The notes under the pieces: model-generated | The model's input: only the letters and a program-made list of their open reading frames with translations | The model's database searches: none | Told to the model about the DNA's origin: nothing | In this document: positions 51,799-61,039 of the stretch, piece after piece | How positions within the stretch are numbered: position 1 is the stretch's first letter | Layout: the number at the start of each line of letters is the position of its first letter | Assembly: GCF_900168325.1 (NCBI RefSeq) | Contig: NZ_FVZE01000001.1 | Span: forward strand, 1,178,001 to 1,242,000 | Direction of reading: 5' to 3' | DNA from: Novosphingobium mathurense | GTDB taxonomy: Bacteria; Pseudomonadota; Alphaproteobacteria; Sphingomonadales; Sphingomonadaceae | DNA: 64,000 nt | Position numbers and translations under genes: made by a program

Positions 51799-53325
51799 TT
51801 ACAATGGAATGTTGTCGTGCTTCTTCCAGGGATTCTCGAGCTGCTTGTTGCGCAGCTTGCGAAGCCCCAGGGCGATGCGGCGACGGGTCGAGTGCGGGTA
51901 GATCACTTCGTCGATGTAGCCGCGGCTGGCGGCCACGAACGGGTTGGCGAAGCGGTCTTCGTATTCCTTGGTGGCTGCGGCCATGCCGTCCGCGTCACGG
52001 CCGCGGAAAATGATCTCGACAGCGCCCTTGGCACCCATCACCGCGATTTCGGCGGTCGGCCAGGCATAGTTGAGGTCGCCACGCAGGTGCTTGGACGCCA
52101 TGACGTCGTAAGCGCCGCCATAGGCCTTGCGGGTGATCACGGTGATCTTGGGCACGGTGGCTTCGGCATAGGCGAAGAGCAGCTTCGCGCCGTGCTTGAT
52201 GATGCCGTTGTGCTCCTGGTCGGTGCCCGGAAGGAAGCCGGGAACGTCGACGAAGGTGACGATCGGAATGTTGAAGGCATCGCAGAAGCGCACGAAGCGC
52301 GCGGCCTTCTTCGACGAGTTGATGTCGAGCACGCCGGCCAGCACCATCGGCTGGTTGGCAACGATGCCCACGGTCTTGCCTTCGACGCGACCGAAACCGC
52401 AGATGATGTTCGCCGCGTGCATCGGCTGGATCTCGAAGAACTCGCCCTCGTCCAGTGTCTTCCTGATGACTTCGTGCATGTCATAGGGCTGGTTGGCATT
52501 GGGCGGGATGATCGTGTCGAGGCTCTCCTCGAGACGGTCCCACGGATCGGCGGTCGGACGCTCGGGCACTTCCTCGCGGTTGGACAGCGGCAGGAAGTCG
52601 AAGAAGTCGCGTGCGGCCAGCAGCGTCTCGACGTCGTTCTCCAGCGCAAGGTCGGACACCGAGGTCTTGCTCGAGTGCGTGACCGCACCGCCGAGCTCCT
52701 CCTGGGTGACGACTTCGTTGGTCACGGTCTTCACGACGTCCGGACCGGTCACGAACATGTAGGAGCTGTCTTTCACCATGAAGATGAAATCGGTCATCGC
52801 CGGCGAATAGACCGCGCCGCCCGCACAGGGGCCCATGATCAGCGAGAGCTGCGGGACCACGCCCGAGGCCAGCACGTTGCGCTGGAACACTTCGGCATAG
52901 CCCGCGAGCGAGGCGACGCCTTCCTGGATGCGCGCGCCACCGGAATCGTTGAGACCGATCACCGGCGCACCGACCTTCATCGCGTTGTCCAGCACCTTGC
53001 AGATCTTCTGCGCGTGACGGTTCGAGAGCGAACCGCCGAACACGGTGAAGTCCTGGCTGAACACGTAGACCAGTCGGCCATTGATCGTGCCCGAACCGGT
53101 CACGACGCCGTCGCTGGGAATGCGCTGGTCCTGCATGCCGAAGTCCACGCAGTCATGCTCGACGTAGAGATCGAGTTCCTCGAAGCTGCCCTCGTCGAGC
53201 AGGACTTCCAGACGCTCACGCGCAGTCAGCTTACCCTTGGCATGCTGAGCGTCGATGCGCTTCTGCCCCCCACCCATTCTGGCGGCGGCGCGGCGCTTCT
53301 CCATTTCGGCAATATTTGCGGACAT
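51799..53325 (-). CDS. pccB: Propionyl-CoA carboxylase beta subunit (carboxyltransferase)
   Basis: 508 aa. Two crotonase-like halves: N-terminal half with [29 protein letters not shown] and [14 protein letters not shown]-terminal half with [28 protein letters not shown] and [19 protein letters not shown]. These glycine-rich loops bind the acyl-CoA and carboxybiotin. Acts with PccA to make (S)-methylmalonyl-CoA. Start ATG at 53325. It is the first gene of the block, preceded by a 162-bp region that carries an inverted repeat at 53408-53423. The gap to the thiolase gene (192 bp) leaves room for another promoter. Confidence 0.96.
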   Translation of the reverse strand: MSANIAEMEKRRAAARMGGGQKRIDAQHAKGKLTARERLEVLLDEGSFEELDLYVEHDCVDFGMQDQRIPSDGVVTGSGTINGRLVYVFSQDFTVFGGSLSNRHAQKICKVLDNAMKVGAPVIGLNDSGGARIQEGVASLAGYAEVFQRNVLASGVVPQLSLIMGPCAGGAVYSPAMTDFIFMVKDSSYMFVTGPDVVKTVTNEVVTQEELGGAVTHSSKTSVSDLALENDVETLLAARDFFDFLPLSNREEVPERPTADPWDRLEESLDTIIPPNANQPYDMHEVIRKTLDEGEFFEIQPMHAANIICGFGRVEGKTVGIVANQPMVLAGVLDINSSKKAARFVRFCDAFNIPIVTFVDVPGFLPGTDQEHNGIIKHGAKLLFAYAEATVPKITVITRKAYGGAYDVMASKHLRGDLNYAWPTAEIAVMGAKGAVEIIFRGRDADGMAAATKEYEDRFANPFVAASRGYIDEVIYPHSTRRRIALGLRKLRNKQLENPWKKHDNIPL

Positions 53326-53407
53326 TCGGCTTCCCTTCTCCGAAGAGGTTTCAGCGTGTTCTCGTGTCCGTGCCTAAGGCAGGTTGCGAGCCTCAGGTCA
53401 ACAGTTT

Positions 53408-53423
53408 TTAATCAACCGATTAA
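53408..53423. promoter_or_regulatory. Inverted repeat upstream of pccB, possible operator
   Basis: TTAATCAACCGATTAA is a 6-4-6 perfect inverted repeat in a short A/T-rich stretch, 83-98 nt before the pccB start codon. The spacing and A/T content suit a TetR- or MarR-type repressor, commonly used for acyl-CoA and fatty-acid genes. The two TTAA are eight apart, not seven, so it is not a CtrA box. Confidence 0.45.
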
Positions 53424-53487
53424 TTCAATACGCCCGTTAAAGCCGCCACATTTCACATATCCGATGGGCCGGGAGCGCAACTTTCGC

Positions 53488-54555
53488 TCAGCCCGGTATC
53501 TTGCCGGAGAGGCCGAAATCGCGGGCCTTGTCGTGCGGATGATCGATCACGGCGACCACGCTGACGGTGATCGCCAGCATCAGCAGTGCAAAACCCGCCA
53601 GACCGATCGCGAGAGCGCGATTTGCAGGTGCTCGCTCAACGGTCAGTTCGCGCCCCGCCCGCATCCGGCGCGACACCAGCCGCTCCTCCTCGCTGCCCCA
53701 GCGGTGGATCACCACGAGCGCGGAAATCGCGAACATCATCGTGCCCGGAATCCACATGATGATGCCCCCGGTCTGCTCGTCTGTGAGCATCGAGACGTGC
53801 CACATGTGCCCCAGCGCCAGGTAGGCATCGTAGAGCGGGATCGTCTTGAAGGTCAGGAACGCGCCCAGCACGATATTGCCCAGCGCCGCGAAGACGAACA
53901 TCGCGAGGCGTGCCCCCAGCCCCGGTCCCTGCGGTGCGGCACGGCGGTCGAAGATGACCGAGAAGAAGACCAGTCCCGTCACCAGCAGGCTGATGTGCCA
54001 CATGTAGTGGATCGGCTCGTCGAGAATCGCGAGATCGTGCCAGTGGGGCATCATCCAGAACAGGCTGGCGGCAAGGAACAGGACGGTCGCCACGAACGGG
54101 ATACGCAGGAAGTCCACGAAGCCACGCAAGGGCCCGGAACCCGCGAAGAACCGGCTCACGCCCTTGGGCAATCCGCGCACCAGCGCGGCCTGCGGGCGCG
54201 ACAGGAAAATGAGCATGGGAGCCACCGTGCGCAGCAGCATGTGCTCGACCTGATGGACCGCGAAGATGTGATCGGCCAGCCGCTCGACCGGGGAGATCAG
54301 CGCCACGAACAAGGCCAGCAGGCCGCCGTTGAAGGCCAGCAAGCGCCATCGCTCGGCGACGAGGCCGTGACGGCTGCCCTTCCAGTAGATCAGGGCAACG
54401 ACTACGAGACCGACAATGATCTCGGGCGATAGCTGCCATAGCGTCCAGGGGCTGGCATCGGCGCGGACGTGCCCGCCATGGGCCAGCGCTGGGGTCGAAA
54501 GCACTGCGAGAAGACTCGCGGCCAACCATCGGAAAACACGCATGCAAGGGGGCAT
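53488..54555 (-). CDS. ctaG: Cytochrome c oxidase assembly protein, CtaG (caa3) family
   Basis: 355 aa membrane protein of the Bacillus CtaG-like family (not the Cox11-type CtaG). Signal peptide RVFRWLAASLLAVLSTPALA, then about nine hydrophobic segments. Conserved histidines are in FAVHQVEHMLLRTVAPML, MMPHWHDL, HYMWHISLL and LGHMWHV, likely copper ligands, as in this family. It probably helps build a terminal oxidase. Start at the ATG at 54555 (AGGGG nearby) or 54543. No cytochrome oxidase genes adjacent. Confidence 0.88.
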   Translation of the reverse strand: MPPCMRVFRWLAASLLAVLSTPALAHGGHVRADASPWTLWQLSPEIIVGLVVVALIYWKGSRHGLVAERWRLLAFNGGLLALFVALISPVERLADHIFAVHQVEHMLLRTVAPMLIFLSRPQAALVRGLPKGVSRFFAGSGPLRGFVDFLRIPFVATVLFLAASLFWMMPHWHDLAILDEPIHYMWHISLLVTGLVFFSVIFDRRAAPQGPGLGARLAMFVFAALGNIVLGAFLTFKTIPLYDAYLALGHMWHVSMLTDEQTGGIIMWIPGTMMFAISALVVIHRWGSEEERLVSRRMRAGRELTVERAPANRALAIGLAGFALLMLAITVSVVAVIDHPHDKARDFGLSGKIPG

Positions 54556-54608
54556 ATACCCCTCGCACCGTCATGCAACCCCAGCAAAAGCGCGAGGACC
54601 GGCCTGCC

Positions 54609-55955
54609 TTACTTGAGCAGGACGAGTTCCTCGGACATTGTCGGGTGCACCGCGACCGTGGCGTCGAAGTCCGCCTTGGTCAGCCCCGCCTTCACCGCGA
54701 TGGCCGCCGCCTGCATGATTTCCGGCGCCTCCGGGCCGATCATGTGCAGACCCACGACGCGATCCGTCTCGGCATCGCAGATCATCTTGTAGAGCGAACG
54801 TTCGTTGCGGTGGGCAACGACGTTCTTCATCGGCCTGAAGTCGCTGGTATAGACGCGCACCGAACCCAGCTTCTGGTTCGCCTCGCCCTCGGTCATGCCC
54901 ACACCCGCAATCGGCGGATGGCTGAAGACGGCCGAAGGAATGCAGCTGTAGTCCACCGTCGTCGGCTTGTCGCCGAAGACCGTATCGGCAAAGGCCTGTC
55001 CTTCGCGGATGGCAACCGGGGTCAACTGCACGCGATTGGTGACGTCGCCCACGGCGTAGATGTGATCGACGCTGGTCTGCGAGTACTCGTCGACCTTGAT
55101 CGCGCCCTTGTCGTCGACTTCCACCCCGACGTCGCCGAGGCCCAGCCCTTCGACATTGGGCACGCGGCCAGTGGCGAACAGCACGCAGTCGACGTCCATC
55201 GGCTCGTGATTGCTCATGGAGACCTTGAGCGAGCCGTCCTCGTTCTGCTCGATCTTCTCGAATTCGGCGTTGAAGCGGAAGTCGATGCCCTTGGTCAGCG
55301 AGATCTGCAGCAGCCGGTCGCGCACGCTTTCATCGTATCCGCGCAGAAGTTGGTCGGAGCGGTTCATCAGCGTCACCTTGGCGCCGAACTCGTTGAAGAT
55401 TCCCGCGAACTCATTGGCGATGTAGCCCGCACCGGCGATCAGGACGCGGCCCGGAATCGCATCGAGATGGAAAGCTTCGTTCGAGGTGATGCCCAGCTCG
55501 TGGCCCGGGCAGGACGGCACGTGCGGCCGCGCACCGGTAGCGATAAGAATGACCTTGGCCGTCTTCTTCTCGCCGCTCGAAAGGGTAATCTCATGTGGGC
55601 CGGTGATCCGTGCCCGCTCGTGAAAGATCTCCACCTCATGATTGGTGAGCGTCTGCGTATAGAGTCCGTTGAGGCGGTCGACGTCATTGAGCACGTTGTC
55701 GCGCAGCTTGACCCAGTCGAACGTGGCCTCGGGAATGTCCCAACCGAAGTGCTTGGCGTCTTCCAGGTCTTCGGCGAAATGCGCGCCGTAAACGAGCATC
55801 TTCTTGGGCACGCAGCCGCGGATCACGCATGTCCCACCGACCCTGAACTCCTCGGCCACGGCAACCCGCGCACCGTGCGCTGCAGCAACGCGGCTGGCGC
55901 GCACGCCGCCCGAACCGGCGCCGATGGTGAAAAGGTCATAATCGTACTCGGACAT
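54609..55955 (-). CDS. gor: Glutathione-disulfide reductase
   Basis: 448 aa, FAD/NADPH pyridine-nucleotide-disulfide oxidoreductase. FAD loop IGAGSGGVRASRVAA at residue ~11, redox disulfide GGTCVIRGCVPKK (~40-52), NADPH loop IAGAGYIANEFAG, and the catalytic His-Glu pair in HPTMSEELV near the C-terminus. It regenerates GSH from GSSG. The CxxxxC spacing and the VPKK ending fit Gor, and the lack of a lipoamide-dehydrogenase pattern supports it over E3. It would supply glutathione to the peroxiredoxin and the GST at 1-110. Confidence 0.94.
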   Translation of the reverse strand: MSEYDYDLFTIGAGSGGVRASRVAAAHGARVAVAEEFRVGGTCVIRGCVPKKMLVYGAHFAEDLEDAKHFGWDIPEATFDWVKLRDNVLNDVDRLNGLYTQTLTNHEVEIFHERARITGPHEITLSSGEKKTAKVILIATGARPHVPSCPGHELGITSNEAFHLDAIPGRVLIAGAGYIANEFAGIFNEFGAKVTLMNRSDQLLRGYDESVRDRLLQISLTKGIDFRFNAEFEKIEQNEDGSLKVSMSNHEPMDVDCVLFATGRVPNVEGLGLGDVGVEVDDKGAIKVDEYSQTSVDHIYAVGDVTNRVQLTPVAIREGQAFADTVFGDKPTTVDYSCIPSAVFSHPPIAGVGMTEGEANQKLGSVRVYTSDFRPMKNVVAHRNERSLYKMICDAETDRVVGLHMIGPEAPEIMQAAAIAVKAGLTKADFDATVAVHPTMSEELVLLK

Positions 55956-56091
55956 TCACATGCTCCCGGCCTGCGCCATTGGACTGGTCGGGGGCGCATA
56001 TGGGGCATCGAATCCGCGATTGCCAACCACCAGCACGCAATCGTCGAATTTTTAATCGCGGCCCGCCCGGCCCGGGAGCCTGTCCATGCGG

Positions 56092-58365
56092 TCAGTTCAG
56101 GACCAGCCGCCAGGTGCCCAGCGCCCGCAGATCGCGCGCATCGGTGGTGCTCGCCATGCCCAGGCGCAACTGCGAACGCGGTCCGCCCTTTTCGAAACCG
56201 ACGGTCAGCAAGGGATCGACCGCGCCGGAAAAGTCGACACGGCGGTCGGTGAACAGGAGCGAGCGGCTGGCCATGTCGTAGCCCGAGCCGATCGTGTAGG
56301 TCCCCTTGCCCGAGACGACTGTCAGCGGCTGTGCAAGACAGAGCCGCAGCACCCCGCCGAATATCGCCCGGCTTGCCGTGAAACCGAAGCGACTGGTGAG
56401 GAACGTCCCGGCATCGGTCAGCAGCATGTCATCGGCCAGCTTCAGCCGTGTAGCGCCGAGGCTGGCATAGCCTGCGAGCCTCCACGTCCCCAACCTTGCC
56501 GTTTGCGCAACTTCAAGGAAAGCGGTGCGGGCGCCGTCGCCGAAGCGCAGCGCGCCGCTTCCGGTCGGCGTACCGAAGACGGTTCCCTGTTCATCGAGCA
56601 GCCCTGCCTTGAGACCGGTTCCCGCCTTGCGCCAGGAGGCGACTGCGCCATTGGCCGAACCGTAATCGGCGCGGCCAACCACCACCGACAGGCCAAGGCG
56701 TCCCCCGGCAAGCGGATGGTCGGCAGCAACCGCGAAGTCCGCCACGGGCGCATAGGCGAAGACCGCGTCCGAACTCGGCGCCAGTCCCATGAATTCGCTG
56801 GAAACGCTGTCGTTGGAATTGAGCGAAGCACTCAGCCACGTCTTGCCGCTGCGCCAGGCGACATGGCCGTTGGTCAGCATCGTGCGCACTTCATCCTCGC
56901 CCGGCCCGACGCGCAATCGGGTGAAGCCGGCACTGGCATCGAGATCGCGGGTCGCAAGCCGCGTGAAGCCGGCATTGGCCTGCACCCGCATCCGGCGCCC
57001 GATCGAGAAGCGGTCCACCCCAGGCTGTGCAACAAGGCCCGACAGGTCGCCCGTGAAGTCTCGCCCATAAGCATCGAGCACGGTCACATGACCCAGCGCG
57101 CGTGCCTTGAGCCCGGCGGCACCGACCGCTTCGGGAACGACGAGGCTGGAACCGGTCAGCGAAGTCTGCGTCACCCCGTTGGACAAGGTCGGATTGACCG
57201 GCGAAAGCGCCGCCTGCACATCGATCAGGCCATGCCCGAAGACAGGGTCCACGCCCGGCGCGCCGATGTCTCGCGCGGTGTTGACGATGACCTCCCCGGC
57301 CTCGATGCCGGAAAGCTGCGGCCACTTGCTCAGGATCAGGGCAGCAAGGCCGCTGACCTGCGGCGTTGCCGAACTCGTCCCGCTGAACAGCACCAGAGAC
57401 CCGTCGACGTACTGCGTGGCATTGGTGCCCATCGCCGCCACGCAGTTGTTCATGGCAGTCGCGCCGCACTGGTTCGAATAGTCGGTCAGTTCGTAGCTGG
57501 TCTGCGTGCCTTCCAGCGCCACGACGAAAAGCCAGCTTCGGGAATTGCTGGAATTGAGATCGAGGTAGCCGTCCACATTGGCCGCGCTGTCGTTGCCGGC
57601 CGCATTGACGAAGAGTCCACCGCTCGCCTGGTAGCGCGCCACCATCTGCGCCCACGCCGGGCTCGCCACTTGCGGATCGACCTTGGCGATCGAGGCATTG
57701 ACGACCTTGATGCCGTTGTCGCCGGCATAGGCCATGGCCTGCGACATCCCGATACCCAAGGTCTCCTGCGCGTCGGGATCGGTCGTATCGAGGTCGATCT
57801 CGCTGATGCGCAGGGCAACGATCTCGGCACCGGGCGCGATCCCCTGCACACCGGTGCCGTTGTTGCGCGCGGCGATCACGCCCGCGACCATCGTGCCATG
57901 GTCGGAATAGTCGTCACCGATGACATTGCGCTGCGTGGTGACGCCGTTCTCAGTAACCGTGCCGTAATCGCGGCTGAGGTTGGAAATCTTGCCCTGGAGT
58001 TCGGACACTTCCTTCACGCCATCGTCGAGAACGGCGACCTTCACGCCCTGCCCGGTCCATCCGTTGTCGAGCGCATAGAGCGCGTTGACGTACTCGAACG
58101 AGACGTAATTGTTCCGATATTCGGCATCGTCCTGCACCGAGCGCCGCGGTTGCTGGCTCTCGGGCGCGATGACGTAGCCGGTCGGCGCCGGGGTGGGCGT
58201 GGGTGTAGGGGCCGGAGTGGGACTCGGGGTTGGGCTCGGGGTCGGACTGGGCGCCGGGGTCGGCGTTGAATTGACGCTGCCGCCGCCTCCGCCGCAACCT
58301 GCCAGAGCCATGGCGAGGATACTCGCCATGACCGCATCACGTACCACTCGCGAAGGCCCCGCCAT
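56092..58365 (-). CDS. S8-family serine protease lipoprotein with C-terminal barrel-like domain
   Basis: 757 aa. Signal peptide with lipobox: LAMALAGCGGG. A Pro/Thr/Ser linker (~32-62) has repeated PTP units. The subtilisin domain (~85-370) has the Asp in VAVLDDGV, the His in DDYSDHGTMVAGVIAA and the Ser in FSGTSSATPQVSG, with AAGNDSA for the oxyanion Asn. The ~380-residue C-terminal region has alternating short strands and no clear signature; autotransporter-like barrel is one reading. Start at the ATG at 58365; an internal ATG at 58329 would shorten the signal. Likely processes envelope or extracellular proteins. Confidence 0.87.
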   Translation of the reverse strand: MAGPSRVVRDAVMASILAMALAGCGGGGGSVNSTPTPAPSPTPSPTPSPTPAPTPTPTPAPTGYVIAPESQQPRRSVQDDAEYRNNYVSFEYVNALYALDNGWTGQGVKVAVLDDGVKEVSELQGKISNLSRDYGTVTENGVTTQRNVIGDDYSDHGTMVAGVIAARNNGTGVQGIAPGAEIVALRISEIDLDTTDPDAQETLGIGMSQAMAYAGDNGIKVVNASIAKVDPQVASPAWAQMVARYQASGGLFVNAAGNDSAANVDGYLDLNSSNSRSWLFVVALEGTQTSYELTDYSNQCGATAMNNCVAAMGTNATQYVDGSLVLFSGTSSATPQVSGLAALILSKWPQLSGIEAGEVIVNTARDIGAPGVDPVFGHGLIDVQAALSPVNPTLSNGVTQTSLTGSSLVVPEAVGAAGLKARALGHVTVLDAYGRDFTGDLSGLVAQPGVDRFSIGRRMRVQANAGFTRLATRDLDASAGFTRLRVGPGEDEVRTMLTNGHVAWRSGKTWLSASLNSNDSVSSEFMGLAPSSDAVFAYAPVADFAVAADHPLAGGRLGLSVVVGRADYGSANGAVASWRKAGTGLKAGLLDEQGTVFGTPTGSGALRFGDGARTAFLEVAQTARLGTWRLAGYASLGATRLKLADDMLLTDAGTFLTSRFGFTASRAIFGGVLRLCLAQPLTVVSGKGTYTIGSGYDMASRSLLFTDRRVDFSGAVDPLLTVGFEKGGPRSQLRLGMASTTDARDLRALGTWRLVLN

Positions 58366-58497
58366 GGCCTAGTCCCCCTGCCCATGCAGGCCCGCATGCC
58401 TTCACCGCACATCCGGAAAAGGCGGGCCGCAATCACCGATTGCGGCCGACCTTACAGGGTTAATTCTTGCTGAATACTGAAACTGCCCCGTAGTCAT

Positions 58498-58520
58498 GTC
58501 GGGGCCGGAAAGGCCCCGAC
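58498..58520 (-). terminator. Stem-loop after pgi
   Basis: Perfect 9-bp stem GTCGGGGCC / GGCCCCGAC with a five-base loop, 7 nt after the pgi stop. No T run follows on the minus strand, so it may protect the 3' end or slow polymerase rather than terminate alone. Confidence 0.5.
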
Positions 58521-58526
58521 ACGCCT

Positions 58527-60047
58527 TCAGCTGATTCCGGCCAGCTCCAGCAGCGCCTCGGTCGAGGGATCGAATTTGGTGCCGCCCTTCTCGATCTGCT
58601 TGGCGATCTCCTTGCCCAGTTCAACGCCGAACTGGTCGAAGGGATTGATGCCCATGAGCACGGCATTGGCGAAAGTGCGATGCTCGTGGAAAGCGATCAG
58701 CGCACCGAAAGTGGCCGGGCTCACTTCGTCGAGCAGAATCGTCGCCGAAGGACGGTCGCCGGGATAGGCGCGGGCCGGATCCTCGCTGTCCTTGCCCGCC
58801 ATCAGCGCAGCGCCCTGCGCGAAGCAGTTGGAAAGCAGGATGCGGTGGTGATCGAGGCTGAGGTCATGGCCCGGCGCGATGGAGGCGATGAAGTCCACCG
58901 GCACCAGGTTCGTGCCCTGATGGAGAAGCTGGAACACGGCGTGCTGGGCATCGGTACCCACCCCGCCCCAAGTGATCGGCGCAGTCGGCCCGTCGACCGG
59001 ACTGCCATCGGCCTTCACGCTCTTGCCGTTGGATTCCATCTCCAGCTGCTGGAGATAGTCGGGCAGCAGTGCCAGCCGTTCGTCATAGGCGAACACGGCG
59101 CGCGTCTGGCAACCACGCAGGCGGGTGTAGTACTGGTCGGCAAAGGCCGCGCGCAGCGGCAGGTTGGCACTGCCGTCAGTATCGCGGAAGTGCTCGTCCA
59201 TGGCGGCAGCGCCCGCCAGAAACTCGGCAAAATCGGGCCAGCCAAGCGCCATCGCGACCGGGAAGCCGATCGAGGACCACAACGAATAGCGGCCGCCCAC
59301 GCTTTCCGAGAAAGGCAGGATTCGGGTTTCGTCGACACCCCATTCCATCGCCTTTTCCGGCGAGGCCGTCAGCGCGACGACGCGGCCGTAGGGATCCTCC
59401 ACGCCGTTCTCGCGCAGCCATTCGATGGCGCTTTCGGCATTGGTCATCGTCTCGATGGTGGTGAAGGTCTTGGACGCGACCGCCAGCATCGTCGTTGCCG
59501 GATCGCAGCCCTTGAACGCCTCTTCCATGGCGCAGCCGTCGATGTTCGACACGACGTGGACGTCGACCATCGCACCGTCGCGGGCGAGCGCGTCGACCGC
59601 GAGTGCCGGTCCAAGCGCCGAACCGCCGATGCCGATGTGAATCAGGTGCTTGACCTCACCCATCGCGCCACGGTGGATCGCCTCGACGATCGCGGCCATG
59701 CGGTGATGGTTCTCGGCCGCCAGCGCCACGCTCTCATCCTTGCCGACGCCGCGCTGGGCGGTGTGCTCGGCGGCGCGGCCTTCGGTCGGATTGACGATCT
59801 CGCCGCCGAACAGGGCCTTTCGGCGTCCGGCGAAGTCCATCGCTTCGGCCAGTTCCTCGAATGCGGCCAGGTGACCGGCGTCCAGATGCGTTTTCGACCA
59901 GTCGAAACGGATCGTGGTCGCCGCCTCGTCCTCACCCAGTTCGAACCGGGTCGCAAGAGTGTCGAGCCGGGCCGGATCGCCTGCAAAGAGCTCAGCCAGC
60001 GACGGCTTGGCCAGTCCCCTGAGCTTTTCCCAGGCTGATTCACTCAT
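58527..60047 (-). CDS. pgi: Glucose-6-phosphate isomerase
   Basis: 506 aa, standard for bacterial PGI. Substrate and catalytic segments: HIGIGGSALGP, ASKTFTTIETMTNA, and the family signature GGVGTDAQHAVFQLLHQG with the catalytic His. It interconverts glucose-6-P and fructose-6-P. ATG at 60047 has AGGAGC six bases upstream; the frame is open far upstream but only as shadow of lepB. Divergent from lepB with a 141-bp shared promoter region. Confidence 0.96.
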   Translation of the reverse strand: MSESAWEKLRGLAKPSLAELFAGDPARLDTLATRFELGEDEAATTIRFDWSKTHLDAGHLAAFEELAEAMDFAGRRKALFGGEIVNPTEGRAAEHTAQRGVGKDESVALAAENHHRMAAIVEAIHRGAMGEVKHLIHIGIGGSALGPALAVDALARDGAMVDVHVVSNIDGCAMEEAFKGCDPATTMLAVASKTFTTIETMTNAESAIEWLRENGVEDPYGRVVALTASPEKAMEWGVDETRILPFSESVGGRYSLWSSIGFPVAMALGWPDFAEFLAGAAAMDEHFRDTDGSANLPLRAAFADQYYTRLRGCQTRAVFAYDERLALLPDYLQQLEMESNGKSVKADGSPVDGPTAPITWGGVGTDAQHAVFQLLHQGTNLVPVDFIASIAPGHDLSLDHHRILLSNCFAQGAALMAGKDSEDPARAYPGDRPSATILLDEVSPATFGALIAFHEHRTFANAVLMGINPFDQFGVELGKEIAKQIEKGGTKFDPSTEALLELAGIS

Positions 60048-60188
60048 ACATTGCTCCTGCACAGTAGATTTGCTGGCCTTATGCATGTTGCGGCTGCGAA
60101 GGCCAAGACGGTTCTTCGTCGAGAAGAGACGGTTACAAGGCCGGATTGAACTTGACGGATCGCAGCTTGCGCAACAAGGGTTCCGCCC

Positions 60189-61037
60189 ATGAGCGAGACC
60201 AATAGCGACGCCGCCAAGCCGGCCATCGACTCGACAGCGAAGAAGCCTGCGGCGGCGGAGAAAAAGGACGAGGGTTTCTTCTCGTTTCTTTTCTGGCTGG
60301 TGCTGGCTGTGGTGGTGCTTCGCAGCTTCATCATTTCGCCCTTCAACATTCCCAGCGAATCCATGCTGCCGCGCCTGTTGACCGGCGACTACCTGTTCGC
60401 GACGAAGTGGTCCTACGGCTATTCGAAGTACTCGCTGCCCTTCAGCCTCCCGCTGATCCCGGGCCGGATCTTCGCCAGCCAGCCCGAGCGCGGCGATGTC
60501 GTCATCTTCAAGGCGCCCCCGGGCAACGACGTCGACTACATCAAGCGCGTCATCGGCCTTCCCGGCGACGAGATTCAGATCAGGAGCGGCCAGGTCTTCA
60601 TCAACGGCAAGGCGGTGCCCAAGCAGCGCCTCGACGACTTCATCCTGCCCGTCTCGCCGAACACCGATTGCTATGCGCCCGAGTTCGAGACGACCGACAA
60701 GGACGGCAAGCCGGTCTGCCACTATCCGCAGTTCCGTGAGACGCTACCCAATGGCAAGAGCTACAACGTGCTCGACCTCGGCACCACGCCGCAGGACGAT
60801 ACCGGCGTCTACATCGTGCCCGAAGACCACCTGTTCCTGATGGGCGACAACCGCGACAACTCCATGGACAGCCGCTTCCCCGCCGTCGAGGGCCAGGGCA
60901 TCGGCATCGTTCCGCAGGGCAACCTGGTCGGCAAGGCCGCGATCATGATGTTCTCGACCGATGGCTCGGCCGAATGGATCAAACCCTGGACCTGGTTCAC
61001 CGCGGCCCGCTGGAGCCGCATCGGCGGGACGTTCTGA
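60189..61037 (+). CDS. lepB: Signal peptidase I
   Basis: 282 aa. One N-terminal membrane helix (FFSFLFWLVLAVVVLRSF, ~30-47), catalytic Ser in NIPSESMLPRLLTGD at ~55, general-base Lys in DYIKRVIGLPGDE, and the C-terminal box MGDNRDNSMDSR. It cleaves Sec and Tat signal peptides on the periplasmic face. A ~30-residue polar Lys/Ala-rich leader precedes the helix. Two codon-spacing bases separate its stop from rnc, the well-known lepB-rnc-era arrangement. Confidence 0.96.
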   Translation: MSETNSDAAKPAIDSTAKKPAAAEKKDEGFFSFLFWLVLAVVVLRSFIISPFNIPSESMLPRLLTGDYLFATKWSYGYSKYSLPFSLPLIPGRIFASQPERGDVVIFKAPPGNDVDYIKRVIGLPGDEIQIRSGQVFINGKAVPKQRLDDFILPVSPNTDCYAPEFETTDKDGKPVCHYPQFRETLPNGKSYNVLDLGTTPQDDTGVYIVPEDHLFLMGDNRDNSMDSRFPAVEGQGIGIVPQGNLVGKAAIMMFSTDGSAEWIKPWTWFTAARWSRIGGTF

Positions 61038-61039
61038 CC

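Noticed and set aside
53408-53423. TTAA pair upstream of pccB as a CtrA box
   Set aside because: The two TTAA are separated by eight bases, not seven; the symmetry instead supports a 6-4-6 inverted repeat.
58180-58275. Tandem repeats resembling a short CRISPR or satellite array
   Set aside because: These are the PT/PS codon repeats of the protease linker, in frame and with no spacers.
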